From the NCBI GenBank assembly GCA_009929375.1, contig SAAO01000024.1, forward strand, positions 1 to 64,000: a stretch of DNA of 64,000 nt, read 5' to 3'. Positions 35,168 to 44,042 of the stretch are shown in pieces (positions within the stretch are counted from its first letter, which is position 1; each line of letters starts with the position of its first letter). Below the pieces are notes generated by a model. The model worked only from the letters and a program-made list of their open reading frames with translations, was not told the origin of the DNA and did not search any database. Both the position numbers and the translations under genes were made by a program. The DNA is from Bacteroidia bacterium. GTDB lineage: Bacteria; Bacteroidota; Bacteroidia; Bacteroidales; Paludibacteraceae.

Positions 35168-35794
35168 TCATTTCTTCCTCATTATCGTCAGTCCATCGCG
35201 GAATGGGAGAAGTACCTTTTCGACTCTGTCATCCTTTGCAATAAAATCATTAAACTCCATGATCGCAATGGTTTGATGATCGTTTGCTTTTACTGCCGAA
35301 AGAACTTTGCCGTCCCAGAGCGTATTGTCGGCCAGAATAAATCCTCCGGTTCGCACTTTGGGAAGCACAGCTTCGAAGTATTCACGGTATTCACGTTTGT
35401 CTGCATCAATAAAAACCAGATCGAAGGTTTCGTCGATTTGCGGAATAATATCGAGTGCAGCTCCGATATGCAGTCTGATTTTATGCCCGTAACCCGATCC
35501 ATCGATATTTTCGCGGATAAAATCCTCCAGTTCGTCGTCTGCCTCAATGGTGTGCAATAAACCGTTTTCGGGTAATGTTTCTGCCATGCAAAGCGCTGAA
35601 TATCCCGAGTAAGTACCAAGTTCCAGAATTCTTTGCGGCACTATCATGTGACAAAACATAGTTAAAAGTCGCCCCTGCATATGTCCTGAAAGCATGCGCG
35701 GGTTTATCAGCCTCACATGCGTCGCACGGTTTACTCTGGCCAGATACTCAGGCTCTGGCTGAGAATGTGCTTCGATATATTCGTCGAGTTCCAT
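35168..35794 (-). CDS. SAM-dependent O-methyltransferase (COMT-like, class I)
   Basis: The 208-residue protein belongs to the Methyltransf_3 family. Motif I is RILELGTYSGYSALCMA (about 55-71), the acidic SAM ribose ligand is in HTIEADDEL, and the metal-binding DLVFIDADKREY motif is at about 124-135, followed by ADNTLWDGKV. The acceptor is unknown. It begins 5 bp after the M16 peptidase stop codon, so the two are almost certainly cotranscribed. Confidence 0.93.
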   Translation of the reverse strand: MELDEYIEAHSQPEPEYLARVNRATHVRLINPRMLSGHMQGRLLTMFCHMIVPQRILELGTYSGYSALCMAETLPENGLLHTIEADDELEDFIRENIDGSGYGHKIRLHIGAALDIIPQIDETFDLVFIDADKREYREYFEAVLPKVRTGGFILADNTLWDGKVLSAVKANDHQTIAIMEFNDFIAKDDRVEKVLLPFRDGLTIMRKK

Positions 35795-35799
35795 TTGGC

Positions 35800-37023
35800 T
35801 TATTCGTATTTCAGAATGGTTAGTTTTTCCGGATCGAAAATTTCGCGTGCAATCTCCTGAAGTTTTTCGGCAGTCAGATTGTCGATATGCGTGCGTATTT
35901 CGTTCATGCTATCCACTTTGTTGTAGCGCAGAAAGCTCTTGCCGAGGCTCAGTGCCAGATTTTCCTTTTGCTCCGACGAAATAGCCATTTGCCCCATAAG
36001 TTGCAATTTGTATTTTTTCAGATTGCTTTCGCTGATGGGGAAGTCACGGAGTTTTTGCAATTCTTTGTACACCAGTTGCTCGCAACGGTTTGCATTTTCG
36101 GGATCACATCCAAAATAAACCGTCCACATTCCGGTATCGGTAAAAGGCTGATAGCTCGATTCCACATTGTAAACCAATCCATGTTTTTCGCGCAGCGATA
36201 GATTGAGCAAACTATTCATTCCCGGACCGCCCAGAATATTATTGAGCAGATACAATCCCATACGATCAGGGTGATACATGTTGTATGCACGGTTTCCGAG
36301 CATAAAATGTACCTGATGTGTGTTTTTGGCAATATGAGCACGTGTGGGATGATAACTTTCAGGAGCAGTTCTGATTAGTTTTTTGTCGTCGTTGTTGCTA
36401 AATTTCTGAAAGTAACTTTCAGCTTTCCTTACAATTTGTTTAAAACTGATATTTCCCACGCTGAAGAAAACCATTTCTTCAGGACGATATTGTCGTTTCA
36501 CAAACCTGTTACTGTCGGCAGTGCTGTATTTTTTTAATAATTCGGAATTCCCGAGAATATTATGTCCGATGTTGTGGTGCGAAAAGAGCATTTCTTCAAA
36601 ATCATCATAAATAAGCTCCGAAGGGCTGTCGTTGTATGATTGTATTTCGTCGAGAATAATTTCCACTTCCTTGTCGATTTCCTTTTGTGGAAAGGTGGAA
36701 TTGAGCGTAATATCGGCCAGCAATTCCATGGCGCGAAAGAAATATTCGTTGAGTACAGCTGCATATACCACTGTTTCTTCTTTCGAGGTAAAAGCATTCA
36801 GTTCGCCACCTACATGCTCGAGGCGGTTGATTATATGTGCCGAACGACGTTTCATAGTACCTTTGAACAGCATATGCTCGATAAAATGAGCCATTCCGTG
36901 TTCGTGTTCGTACTCGTCGCGCGAACCGGTATTTATGACTATTCCGCAATAGGAAACTGCCGAATTATCGGGTTTGTGAATTAATCGAAACCCATTTGAC
37001 AGTTGATATGATTGATATTCCAT
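35800..37023 (-). CDS. M16-family zinc metallopeptidase (PqqL/mitochondrial-processing-peptidase type)
   Basis: The start used is the ATG at 37021-37023, giving 407 residues beginning MEYQSYQLSNGFRLI; an upstream in-frame extension has no homology. The inverted zinc motif HFIEH is seen in GMAHFIEHMLFKGT (about 45-58), with the distal glutamate in EEIILDE-type helix (EVEIILDEIQSYNDSP). One M16 repeat pair is present. No signal peptide is evident at this start, so it is probably cytosolic. It heads an operon with the O-methyltransferase. Confidence 0.93.
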   Translation of the reverse strand: MEYQSYQLSNGFRLIHKPDNSAVSYCGIVINTGSRDEYEHEHGMAHFIEHMLFKGTMKRRSAHIINRLEHVGGELNAFTSKEETVVYAAVLNEYFFRAMELLADITLNSTFPQKEIDKEVEIILDEIQSYNDSPSELIYDDFEEMLFSHHNIGHNILGNSELLKKYSTADSNRFVKRQYRPEEMVFFSVGNISFKQIVRKAESYFQKFSNNDDKKLIRTAPESYHPTRAHIAKNTHQVHFMLGNRAYNMYHPDRMGLYLLNNILGGPGMNSLLNLSLREKHGLVYNVESSYQPFTDTGMWTVYFGCDPENANRCEQLVYKELQKLRDFPISESNLKKYKLQLMGQMAISSEQKENLALSLGKSFLRYNKVDSMNEIRTHIDNLTAEKLQEIAREIFDPEKLTILKYE

Positions 37024-37046
37024 TTCGTTTTTTTGAAAAGCAAATG

Positions 37047-37054
37047 CAAAAGTA
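37047..37054 (-). promoter_or_regulatory. -7 box (TACTTTTG) of the M16 peptidase operon
   Basis: On the minus strand TACTTTTG fits TAnnTTTG, 24 bp before the chosen ATG, which also supports the shorter start. Confidence 0.6.
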
Positions 37055-37074
37055 CAATTTTTAATCGACAGAAA

Positions 37075-37105
37075 AAAAGGCTTTCTCAAATCGAGAAAGC
37101 CTTTT
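37075..37105 (-). terminator. Terminator after the 37-39 kb lipoprotein gene
   Basis: Arms AAAAGGCTTTCTC (37075-37087) and GAGAAAGCCTTTT (37093-37105) surround a 5-nt loop; on the minus strand TTTTTTTC follows. Confidence 0.85.
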
Positions 37106-37124
37106 AAAAGACACAACTAATTGT

Positions 37125-39026
37125 TTAAAGTTTTCGATGTTCGACGTACTCCCATTTAAGATCGGTATTGACGCGTTTAAACTTATACTCATAGCTTGAA
37201 GTAGTTACTCCATCATAAATTGCTGTAATAACAAAGCAATTAATATCAATTCCACTAATATTCAAAGGTGTTTCTGGGAATTTTAAACTCAAATAAATCG
37301 CAAGACCTTCCTCTGTTCTACTTTTCAGATAAGCTGCTTTCTCTTCATCTGTTGTTAAGGCAGCAAATGTTGGATCTTTAAGTCTGTCAGAAACTCTAAG
37401 TGATATATTACCATAGAATGCAGCAAAACCATAATAATACTCAGTTTGTAAATTTGAGTTGTAATAGCCTAAAAGAGCTGGTGTTTCCTGTCCGTATTTT
37501 TCTTTCACATAATTCACTACCAACATATAATCGTCAGTGTTTGCAGTACCCTTTTTCATGGTAACGCGAATAGTCGGATCAAACACCCAGCCAGCTTCAT
37601 CCCAACCTGAGAAAACAAACTGATCCGTTTTAGTTTCAATTAGAGAAACTGGCTCCCATTCACCATTTTTAAGGATATATTCATCAGCATTATTTTGTGT
37701 ATTACTTGTTTTAAATACTACAATTCTCGTTGCTCCATTTTGGGCGTAAGGATATTTTTGTTTTAGTAATGTCGGAATGTAATTTGATGCATTAGTTAAC
37801 GATAAGGTTGAGAGTCCAATTTCAGTATAATCTTCAGGAATTAACTGATAGAATGTTTTTGTTGAATAATTTGTCCATAAGCCAGCTTCATATTTATAAT
37901 ATGCAAATTTTGTAGTGCTCGCAGGTACTGTAGTCGTCACTGCATTATAGCTAACTTTTATATTATCAATCTGAAAGGTTGTAGTTTGTAAAGGAGGATT
38001 ATTCGCATTTCCATTTCCAGTGTATTTGAATGCAATGTAGACCTTTTTACCTGCATACGTCGCAAAATTCATAGTGCCAGCTGTTGCAAGGGTACCATAT
38101 CCGCTAGCAGGAGTTTGAGGTATTGTAAAACTTGAAGTCACATCTACCCAGTTTGCAGTAACTATTCCGGTCTCAGTTCCATCAAAATTTTCTGATACTA
38201 ATACAGTCAAACAGTTAGCATTGTAATAACCGACATTTACATCAAATGTGAAAGCTGCATTATCAGTGGCAGATGATAAATTAACTTGTGGAGTTATAAG
38301 CCAAACTTCATTTTCGGAACCAGAATTATTGGCAGATACTTGTGCATATTTATTGTTGTTGAAAAGCCTGTTTTGCCAGAATATTGTACCCTTTGTGTCT
38401 TTATTTACTTTAAATGAAGTTGTTGGAACTGCAATCCCACTACCAGCATTGTAAGATTCAAAGTCTTCTGAATAAGCAATAACTTCTGATGTTTGGTTCG
38501 TTGGTTCACTATCGGAAAATTGATATTCTACAACTTTTATATCACCTTCTTTGGCAGTGTTAAATCTTGTAGATAGAATATTAGGAAGATTAACTGTGGC
38601 TGATTTTTGATTAGTCAGTGCTTTAATATTCTCTATGTTCCAAATAGCAAAGTAGTCGGCAGTAGAAAGTGAATAATATCCCATTGTTCCATTCCTAAAT
38701 TTATAACTTATTTTGGCAGCTGAGTTTTTGTTTGCGCCATAAAATTTAGATTTAAGTAAGTATGGTATGATTTCAGATGCTGGTATCTGGTTTGAAAACA
38801 TTTTTGCTGCACCAAGCGCAGTTGCTAATATTGAGTCAGCACTGTTTTTATTTGCGTTAAGTGCATTAGCCATTGTAGTGAAATCTGAATCAACGATTGT
38901 ATATTCGTATGTAGTAGTTTCTTTATTTGCAGTTAGTTCCTCCAAATCTTCGAAATTACTCAAATAATCACAAGACGTAAAAATCATCATGCTGATTATA
39001 GTCGATAAAAATATTATTTTTTTCAT
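37125..39026 (-). CDS. Surface lipoprotein with choice-of-anchor-type beta domain
   Basis: The 633-residue protein has a lipoprotein signal (IFTSCDYLSN, Cys19). The middle region (about 185-370) looks like a jelly-roll choice-of-anchor/DUF5017-type domain: YSEDFESYNAG, NEVWLITPQVNLSSA, and GKKVYIAFKYTGNGN. The remaining parts are not recognised. It starts 29 bp after the TonB receptor gene, so the two likely form an import or surface-binding pair with unknown ligand. The gene is clearly AT-richer than neighbouring housekeeping genes (sampled blocks near 30% GC), which it shares with the barrel part of the receptor. Confidence 0.8.
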   Translation of the reverse strand: MKKIIFLSTIISMMIFTSCDYLSNFEDLEELTANKETTTYEYTIVDSDFTTMANALNANKNSADSILATALGAAKMFSNQIPASEIIPYLLKSKFYGANKNSAAKISYKFRNGTMGYYSLSTADYFAIWNIENIKALTNQKSATVNLPNILSTRFNTAKEGDIKVVEYQFSDSEPTNQTSEVIAYSEDFESYNAGSGIAVPTTSFKVNKDTKGTIFWQNRLFNNNKYAQVSANNSGSENEVWLITPQVNLSSATDNAAFTFDVNVGYYNANCLTVLVSENFDGTETGIVTANWVDVTSSFTIPQTPASGYGTLATAGTMNFATYAGKKVYIAFKYTGNGNANNPPLQTTTFQIDNIKVSYNAVTTTVPASTTKFAYYKYEAGLWTNYSTKTFYQLIPEDYTEIGLSTLSLTNASNYIPTLLKQKYPYAQNGATRIVVFKTSNTQNNADEYILKNGEWEPVSLIETKTDQFVFSGWDEAGWVFDPTIRVTMKKGTANTDDYMLVVNYVKEKYGQETPALLGYYNSNLQTEYYYGFAAFYGNISLRVSDRLKDPTFAALTTDEEKAAYLKSRTEEGLAIYLSLKFPETPLNISGIDINCFVITAIYDGVTTSSYEYKFKRVNTDLKWEYVEHRKL

Positions 39027-39055
39027 TTTTATATATTAAAATATTATTATAAAAA

Positions 39056-41722
39056 CTAGAAACGTACTCTGAGTGAAATAGAATAAGTTGTACCAAATCC
39101 ATACATTACAGAAACACCACTTTTCCACTCGTCTGCAGCTGAAGTCGTAGGAGTTAGATCTTGAGCATCAGCAATGTAAATTTGATTTAGTAAATTGTCA
39201 ATATTGCCATATAAAGTTGCATCTAATCCGTTAATTTTAAACTTGTAGTTTGCATTAAAATCAAGTACACCTGCTGCAGGAATCATCCATGGTGTTACAT
39301 AGTTTGTAATCCCTGTATTAGCTGCAATACTAAAATTGGCATAATTTCTTGCAAAGTAGGTATAGTCTAAACCAGCACTAAAGTCCTTGAGAAATTTGTA
39401 TTTTGCACCTAACGCAAATGATGTTTGGGCTGAGTTACCAACTTTCACCCCTTTAAGATTCATTTCAACATAGGCATGATCTGATGAATACATGTCAATT
39501 ATATTCCCATCTTTTGTAAGCGTTGAACCACTTGCATTTACTGGTTGGCCATCTTTGTTGAAAACATAACCTTTGGCGTTGTTTGTCCATTCCCAGTCGC
39601 CAATTGAGACCATACCTTTAATTTCTAAGTTTCTAAAAGGTTTGGCAGTAAAGTCTAATTCAACTCCCTGATGTAAGGCATTTATGCCTGTAATATTCAC
39701 AATTCCATCATCCGGACTTGACCCAAATGACCTTACTGTAGCTTTATCTAACCAATTTGTTCTATATAAATTAAGGTTAGTTGAAAAATACTGTGAACGA
39801 AATCCATAACCAAGTTCAGCTGAAAAAACTTTTTCATTAACAGCATTTTCGTTAATTGCGTTACTTGTATGAATGCTTGCAAAATATCCGCCAGACATAA
39901 AAGGAGCTCTGGATATATAACCAACATTTGCGAAAACATTGTGCTTCTCGTCGATATTGTAGTTAGCCCCGGTTTTTGCAGTATAACCAATAAAACTTTT
40001 TACAGCACTTTTTTCATTATCATAATAAAACCTGTCAACTTTCCAGTATGTGTTATTTGATACTGACCCTGAAACAAAGACATTCAATTTGTCTTTAGTA
40101 TATTCACCTTGAGCAAATACACCTTCTTGAGCAACATAGCCAGTATTGTCACGATAAACGATATCTCCTTCCTTCAGATGTTGATTAATATATGCTAAAT
40201 TACCAGCGCTATTAGAGTATTTAACATTAGCTCTTGATGGGTCAATATAAAATTTACCTCCCATCAAATCAACTATGTAAGCGTCGTGTAAACCGGCATA
40301 ATATCTTAAATCAAGACCAGCTGTAAAGTCAATTATATCCAACAATCTTGTATTATAAGTCGAAAGTAAACCTACCCAGTTGTGATTGTTTCTCGAACTT
40401 GTAATTACAGCTTGCGAGCCGTTTGGATTTTCTGCGTTCTCCTTCTGAAGCTTTCCATAGTCCATGTATCCATCAACTGTACGATAGGTTTCATTTAATT
40501 TGCCTGTTGCACTATTTGTTCCGTATAAGTAGGAGTTACTATTTCCTCTCCATGAATATCCTCCACCGTTCCCAATTGACATATAGGCAGCTGTTGAAAG
40601 ACTTGATTTTTCATTGATTGTCCAGAAGTGGTTCAATGATAATTGAGGTTTGTGGTAGTAATTATAATTTCCTGTTTTACGTTGGCCATTAGCATCGTAA
40701 CCATAGGTAGGGTTAAATTTGTAGCCATCCTTAAGTTTCTCCCATTCACTTATAAGAAGTTTGTCTCCATTAAATCTTTGATTATGCCATTGAGGTGCAC
40801 CAAATCCTGTAAATGAAATTTGATGATTTTCATTAATGATTTTTGAGATATTAAGGAAGTAAGAATAGCCTTCAAATTCAGTACCTTTTATATATCCTTC
40901 TCCCCATGTTTTTGATCCAAGAAGTGTTACAGCCCAACCATTATTTAGCCCCGTAGATACATTAAATGAATATTTATTATAACCATCATTTCCAATCGCA
41001 TATGAAATGGAACCACCTTTCTTAGCTTCTGTTGACTTTGTTACAATATTGATTGAGCCTCCTACAGAAGGAGCAGCCACTTTAGAAGCGCCAAGACCAC
41101 GCTGCACCTGCATTGAACGGGTTACATCGCTTAGTCCGGCCCAGTTCGACCAGTAAACCCCACCCCATTCCATATCGTTCATAGGTACGCCGTTGATCAT
41201 TACTGCAATATTGGCCGATTCGAAACCGCGAAGGTTGATACGTGAGTCACCAAATCCACCACCCTGTTTGGTCGCATATACACCCGGAGTGGATTTTAAA
41301 ATTTCTGGAAATTCTTTAGTTCCAAGTTTCTCTTGAATTTCAACAGGATCGACTACCGAAAGTGCTACAGGAGTTTTACGACGAATAGCAACCGAAGAGG
41401 TCACTGTAACGTCGTTCAAACCAATAGCTTCATTTTCGAGTTCTACTTTGATTTTTTGTGAGTTGCGGGCGTTAACTTCTACCGATTGAGTTTTGTAGCC
41501 CACATACGACACGATGATTTCCTGTTTTCCCGAAGGAATTTCGAATGAGAACGATCCATCGAGTGATGTACTCATACCTATACCTGTTACAGGATGATAT
41601 ACGCTAACTCCTATCAGGGTTTCGCCGGTAGATTTGTCTACCACCGTACCTTTGATAATCCCTTGCGAATATGCCAACTGAGCCAGCATAAGCACAACCA
41701 AAAAAGAAAATAATTTCTTCAT
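39056..41722 (-). CDS. TonB-dependent outer-membrane receptor
   Basis: The 888-residue protein has a signal peptide (residues 1-19, ending AYSQ), an N-terminal carboxypeptidase-like domain (IKGTVVDKSTGETLIGVSVY, about 22-100), a TonB plug (about 120-235; PEILKSTPGVYATKQGGGFG and SVGGSINIVTK) and a 22-strand-type barrel ending SISLRVRF. It is of the CirA-like kind rather than SusC. GC content falls from about 44% over the plug coding region to about 33% across the barrel, with the change near 41000. The downstream lipoprotein has the same low GC. The ligand is unknown. A -7 box lies at 41773-41780. Confidence 0.95.
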   Translation of the reverse strand: MKKLFSFLVVLMLAQLAYSQGIIKGTVVDKSTGETLIGVSVYHPVTGIGMSTSLDGSFSFEIPSGKQEIIVSYVGYKTQSVEVNARNSQKIKVELENEAIGLNDVTVTSSVAIRRKTPVALSVVDPVEIQEKLGTKEFPEILKSTPGVYATKQGGGFGDSRINLRGFESANIAVMINGVPMNDMEWGGVYWSNWAGLSDVTRSMQVQRGLGASKVAAPSVGGSINIVTKSTEAKKGGSISYAIGNDGYNKYSFNVSTGLNNGWAVTLLGSKTWGEGYIKGTEFEGYSYFLNISKIINENHQISFTGFGAPQWHNQRFNGDKLLISEWEKLKDGYKFNPTYGYDANGQRKTGNYNYYHKPQLSLNHFWTINEKSSLSTAAYMSIGNGGGYSWRGNSNSYLYGTNSATGKLNETYRTVDGYMDYGKLQKENAENPNGSQAVITSSRNNHNWVGLLSTYNTRLLDIIDFTAGLDLRYYAGLHDAYIVDLMGGKFYIDPSRANVKYSNSAGNLAYINQHLKEGDIVYRDNTGYVAQEGVFAQGEYTKDKLNVFVSGSVSNNTYWKVDRFYYDNEKSAVKSFIGYTAKTGANYNIDEKHNVFANVGYISRAPFMSGGYFASIHTSNAINENAVNEKVFSAELGYGFRSQYFSTNLNLYRTNWLDKATVRSFGSSPDDGIVNITGINALHQGVELDFTAKPFRNLEIKGMVSIGDWEWTNNAKGYVFNKDGQPVNASGSTLTKDGNIIDMYSSDHAYVEMNLKGVKVGNSAQTSFALGAKYKFLKDFSAGLDYTYFARNYANFSIAANTGITNYVTPWMIPAAGVLDFNANYKFKINGLDATLYGNIDNLLNQIYIADAQDLTPTTSAADEWKSGVSVMYGFGTTYSISLRVRF

Positions 41723-42126
41723 AAAGATGTTGAATTAATTAAACGTAGTTTTATGTTTGTTAGTAAATGCGACAAATATAAGCTATTTGTTGTTAATTCA
41801 GGTTAGGTTAATGTAGTGAGTTATCAACAATTTAGTGTCAGAATTTAGTGAATATTTACGGATTGTATTGTGAAAATCTTTGTGTTACTTACAATTTTTC
41901 AATTTAGCTATTTGTAAAACTGTACTTTTGGATTTTTTTAAGCTTATAAAGTAATTAATTGCAATAATTATAAATGTCTGTGTTGTTGAAATGCAATAAA
42001 ATGTTTTACAACATGTTTTTCGAATACTTTTCCTTAAATGTTACAAAAATGCTTCAAAACGCATCTGAATAACCAAAATTAAAAAGGCCGGCTTCGAAAT
42101 TTATTTTTCAAAGCCGGCCTTCCCGG
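41723..42126. other. 404-bp AT-rich gap: TonB receptor promoter and DUF2520 terminator
   Basis: TATATTTG on the minus strand (41773-41780) is a -7 candidate for the receptor, 51 bp upstream of its ATG. The hairpin AAGGCCGGCTT (42084-42094) with AAGCCGGCCTT (42111-42121) followed by T-rich sequence on the minus strand terminates the DUF2520 gene. The rest is AT-rich with nothing recognised. Confidence 0.75.
42084..42121 (-). terminator. Terminator after the DUF2520 gene
   Basis: An 11-bp perfect GC-rich stem (AAGGCCGGCTT with AAGCCGGCCTT) is followed on the minus strand by TTTTTAATTTT. Confidence 0.9.
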
Positions 42127-42912
42127 TCATATATTTTCAGTTGAACTGATTCTTCGCTGATATATCATTTTGCTCATTTGTTCATACAAACCGGCAAGGT
42201 CGGGTTGCTGAGCGAGCATGGCAATGTGTTTATCAATAATCTCGGTATCGTAGCGCGTGGCCGGACCGGTTTGTGCTTTACGTGGTGACAGTATCTGCAC
42301 TTTTTCGGCTGTTTCGCTGATAAGAGGTTTCAATACATCAAAACCACCAATTGTATCATCCACAATTTCGGATGCTATATCATAAAGCAGATTGCTGAAA
42401 TTGCATGCAAATACAGCTGCTAAATGCAGTTGTGCACGTTGCGCACTGTTGGCATAATATGTTTTTTCCGATAAACTCTGAGCTATTGTCATTAGTAAAG
42501 CCTCAGTATCTCGGTTTTTTCCTTCAATAAATAAAGGAACTTTTGAAAAGTCGGTTTCTTTTTCTTTCGAAAATGTTTGCAGCGGATACAGAATGCCGTA
42601 TTGCTCAGCTTTGCCTTCAAAAACTTCAAGTCCCACACTGCCTGCAGTATGTACATGAATTCCTTTAAATTTTCCGGTGTAATTCAATACTTCAGTTATT
42701 GCACTGTCTTTCAGTGCATAAAAATAATAATGTGCTGAATCGTTGATTTTGTCGGGATCAGTGCAGAAAACGGCATTTACTTTTGCTGCGAGCACAGAGG
42801 CTGATGTTTCGGTGCGACTGTATATCTGCAGAATATCTATTCCTGCCTTTAAAAGAGCGGGAGCCAGATTTGTGGCCACATTTCCGGCTCCGAGTATTAC
42901 TGCTGAAGCCAT
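42127..42912 (-). CDS. DUF2520 / Rossmann-like NAD(P)-binding protein
   Basis: The 261-residue protein has an N-terminal Rossmann fold (AVILGAGNVATNLAPALLKA, residues 4-23) and the DUF2520 C-terminal helical domain (LSEKTYYANSAQRAQLHLAA and CNFSNLLYD). The layout resembles F420-dependent NADP reductase and pyrroline-5-carboxylate reductase relatives. Substrate is unknown. Its ATG overlaps the upstream gene's stop codon (TAATG), suggesting translational coupling. Confidence 0.9.
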   Translation of the reverse strand: MASAVILGAGNVATNLAPALLKAGIDILQIYSRTETSASVLAAKVNAVFCTDPDKINDSAHYYFYALKDSAITEVLNYTGKFKGIHVHTAGSVGLEVFEGKAEQYGILYPLQTFSKEKETDFSKVPLFIEGKNRDTEALLMTIAQSLSEKTYYANSAQRAQLHLAAVFACNFSNLLYDIASEIVDDTIGGFDVLKPLISETAEKVQILSPRKAQTGPATRYDTEIIDKHIAMLAQQPDLAGLYEQMSKMIYQRRISSTENI

Positions 42913-43241
42913 TATTTACGTCCTTTACCTTTTCCGAAAACCATAATTGCCCCGGCAATAATCAACAATGTTGGCCATATAAAATCCGAAATGTTTTGTG
43001 TCAGGCGAATAATGTCCGATAAACGGAAAAGCAGTCCGACTGTAATCAGCACCAGACCTATGGTTTTGTTTTTGTGTGTGAAAAGAAATACCAATCCGAT
43101 AATCAGTGGGTAATTCTTTAAGTCGAAAACCATTTCGGAAATTTCCTGAGGAAAAATATTCAGCTGGCGAAGCATAAACATTATACCAAACAGTAAAAGG
43201 GTAATACCCCATGCTAAGCGATTGTCTTTTTGAATATTCAT
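42912..43241 (-). CDS. Small four-helix membrane protein (LiaF/DUF5668-like N-terminal type)
   Basis: The 109-residue protein has four hydrophobic segments (about residues 10-26, 44-56, 60-73 and 86-103) and short charged tails (ends GKGKGRK). The layout is that of the transmembrane region found in LiaI/LiaF-like proteins. It is an inner-membrane protein of unknown function, coupled to the DUF2520 gene through a TAATG overlap. Confidence 0.75.
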   Translation of the reverse strand: MNIQKDNRLAWGITLLLFGIMFMLRQLNIFPQEISEMVFDLKNYPLIIGLVFLFTHKNKTIGLVLITVGLLFRLSDIIRLTQNISDFIWPTLLIIAGAIMVFGKGKGRK

Positions 43242-43252
43242 TTATTTGATTT

Positions 43253-43500
43253 ACAATTTATAATAATTAATTCAGTGATTCACTAATCAAACGTGAGTTA
43301 GAAATAAGTTATGATTTTTGGTAATTAAAATTTACACTGAGCTCATTAGGAGAAATTTCTGAGTTACACTGAGAATACAAGAAAAACTCAGTGTACCTCA
43401 AATTTTACTCATTTTTTTTCTCAGAGTAATTTTTTTCTGTAATCCATAATATTCAAATTTGAAATTTCAAATCTTCAAATTGAAACTTTGAAAACCAATC
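43253..43500. repeat. Word mosaic including ACACTGAG inverted repeat
   Basis: TTTACAATTTATAATAATTA (about 43251-43270) is followed by the hairpin GAGTTACACTGAG (43361-43373) with CTCAGTGTACCTC (43387-43399), then CTCAGAGTAA, then TTCAAATTTGAAATTTCAAA (about 43453-43472) and TTGAAACTTTGAAAACC. No coding potential was seen. Confidence 0.65.
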
Positions 43501-43502
43501 CA

Positions 43503-44018
43503 CTAAAGCGTAATCTGCATTACTCTGATTTCGGCTTTACGACAGTCCGGAAATCCGTTTTCAATAAGTTTATTGAGGTCGTCGAGATTTTTATAACTGT
43601 CTCTGCGACCACAAAAGTACATTTCAGCAAGCGGATATTTTTCCACAATTTTTGAAAGCAAAACTTCCATGGAAGGAACTTCTTTCAGAGCAGCATATTC
43701 AGCATAAGTAAAACTCATGAATGCCACATTAGTTCCTATACCTCTGTTGTCGAGCAGGTAGCCATTGATAAGCTGAACCGGAAGCGCAGGCTTTCCGTTG
43801 TAAAGCAGATCGGTTGGGGCAGGATAGGATACAATTTGCGTCCGGTCATCGTTCATAATAACGGGGACAAGCTGACTAAAATCACGAATTGTTTTGTAAA
43901 TAATGGTTTGTTCGACGGCTGACGCAGGCATATCGTTGTTTTTTTGACTTATGTTTTTACCCGATTTACAGGAGAATAAAAGCGCAGCGAGTATTAAAGT
44001 GCCGATAATTTTTTTCAT
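43503..44018 (-). CDS. Lipoprotein of unknown function next to C10 protease
   Basis: The 171-residue protein has a lipobox (LLFSCKSG, Cys17) and a soluble domain of about 140 residues with no motif I recognise; conserved-looking stretches are YNGKPALPVQLINGYLLDNRG and AEMYFCGRRDSYKNLDDL. It starts 24 bp after the C10 cysteine protease gene and is probably cotranscribed. In Bacteroides fragilis, small exported proteins encoded beside C10 proteases act as protease inhibitors; by analogy this could be an inhibitor or partner, but no sequence motif shows it. Confidence 0.75.
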   Translation of the reverse strand: MKKIIGTLILAALLFSCKSGKNISQKNNDMPASAVEQTIIYKTIRDFSQLVPVIMNDDRTQIVSYPAPTDLLYNGKPALPVQLINGYLLDNRGIGTNVAFMSFTYAEYAALKEVPSMEVLLSKIVEKYPLAEMYFCGRRDSYKNLDDLNKLIENGFPDCRKAEIRVMQITL

Positions 44019-44042
44019 TCTTTCCGGTATTTATAAGATTAA

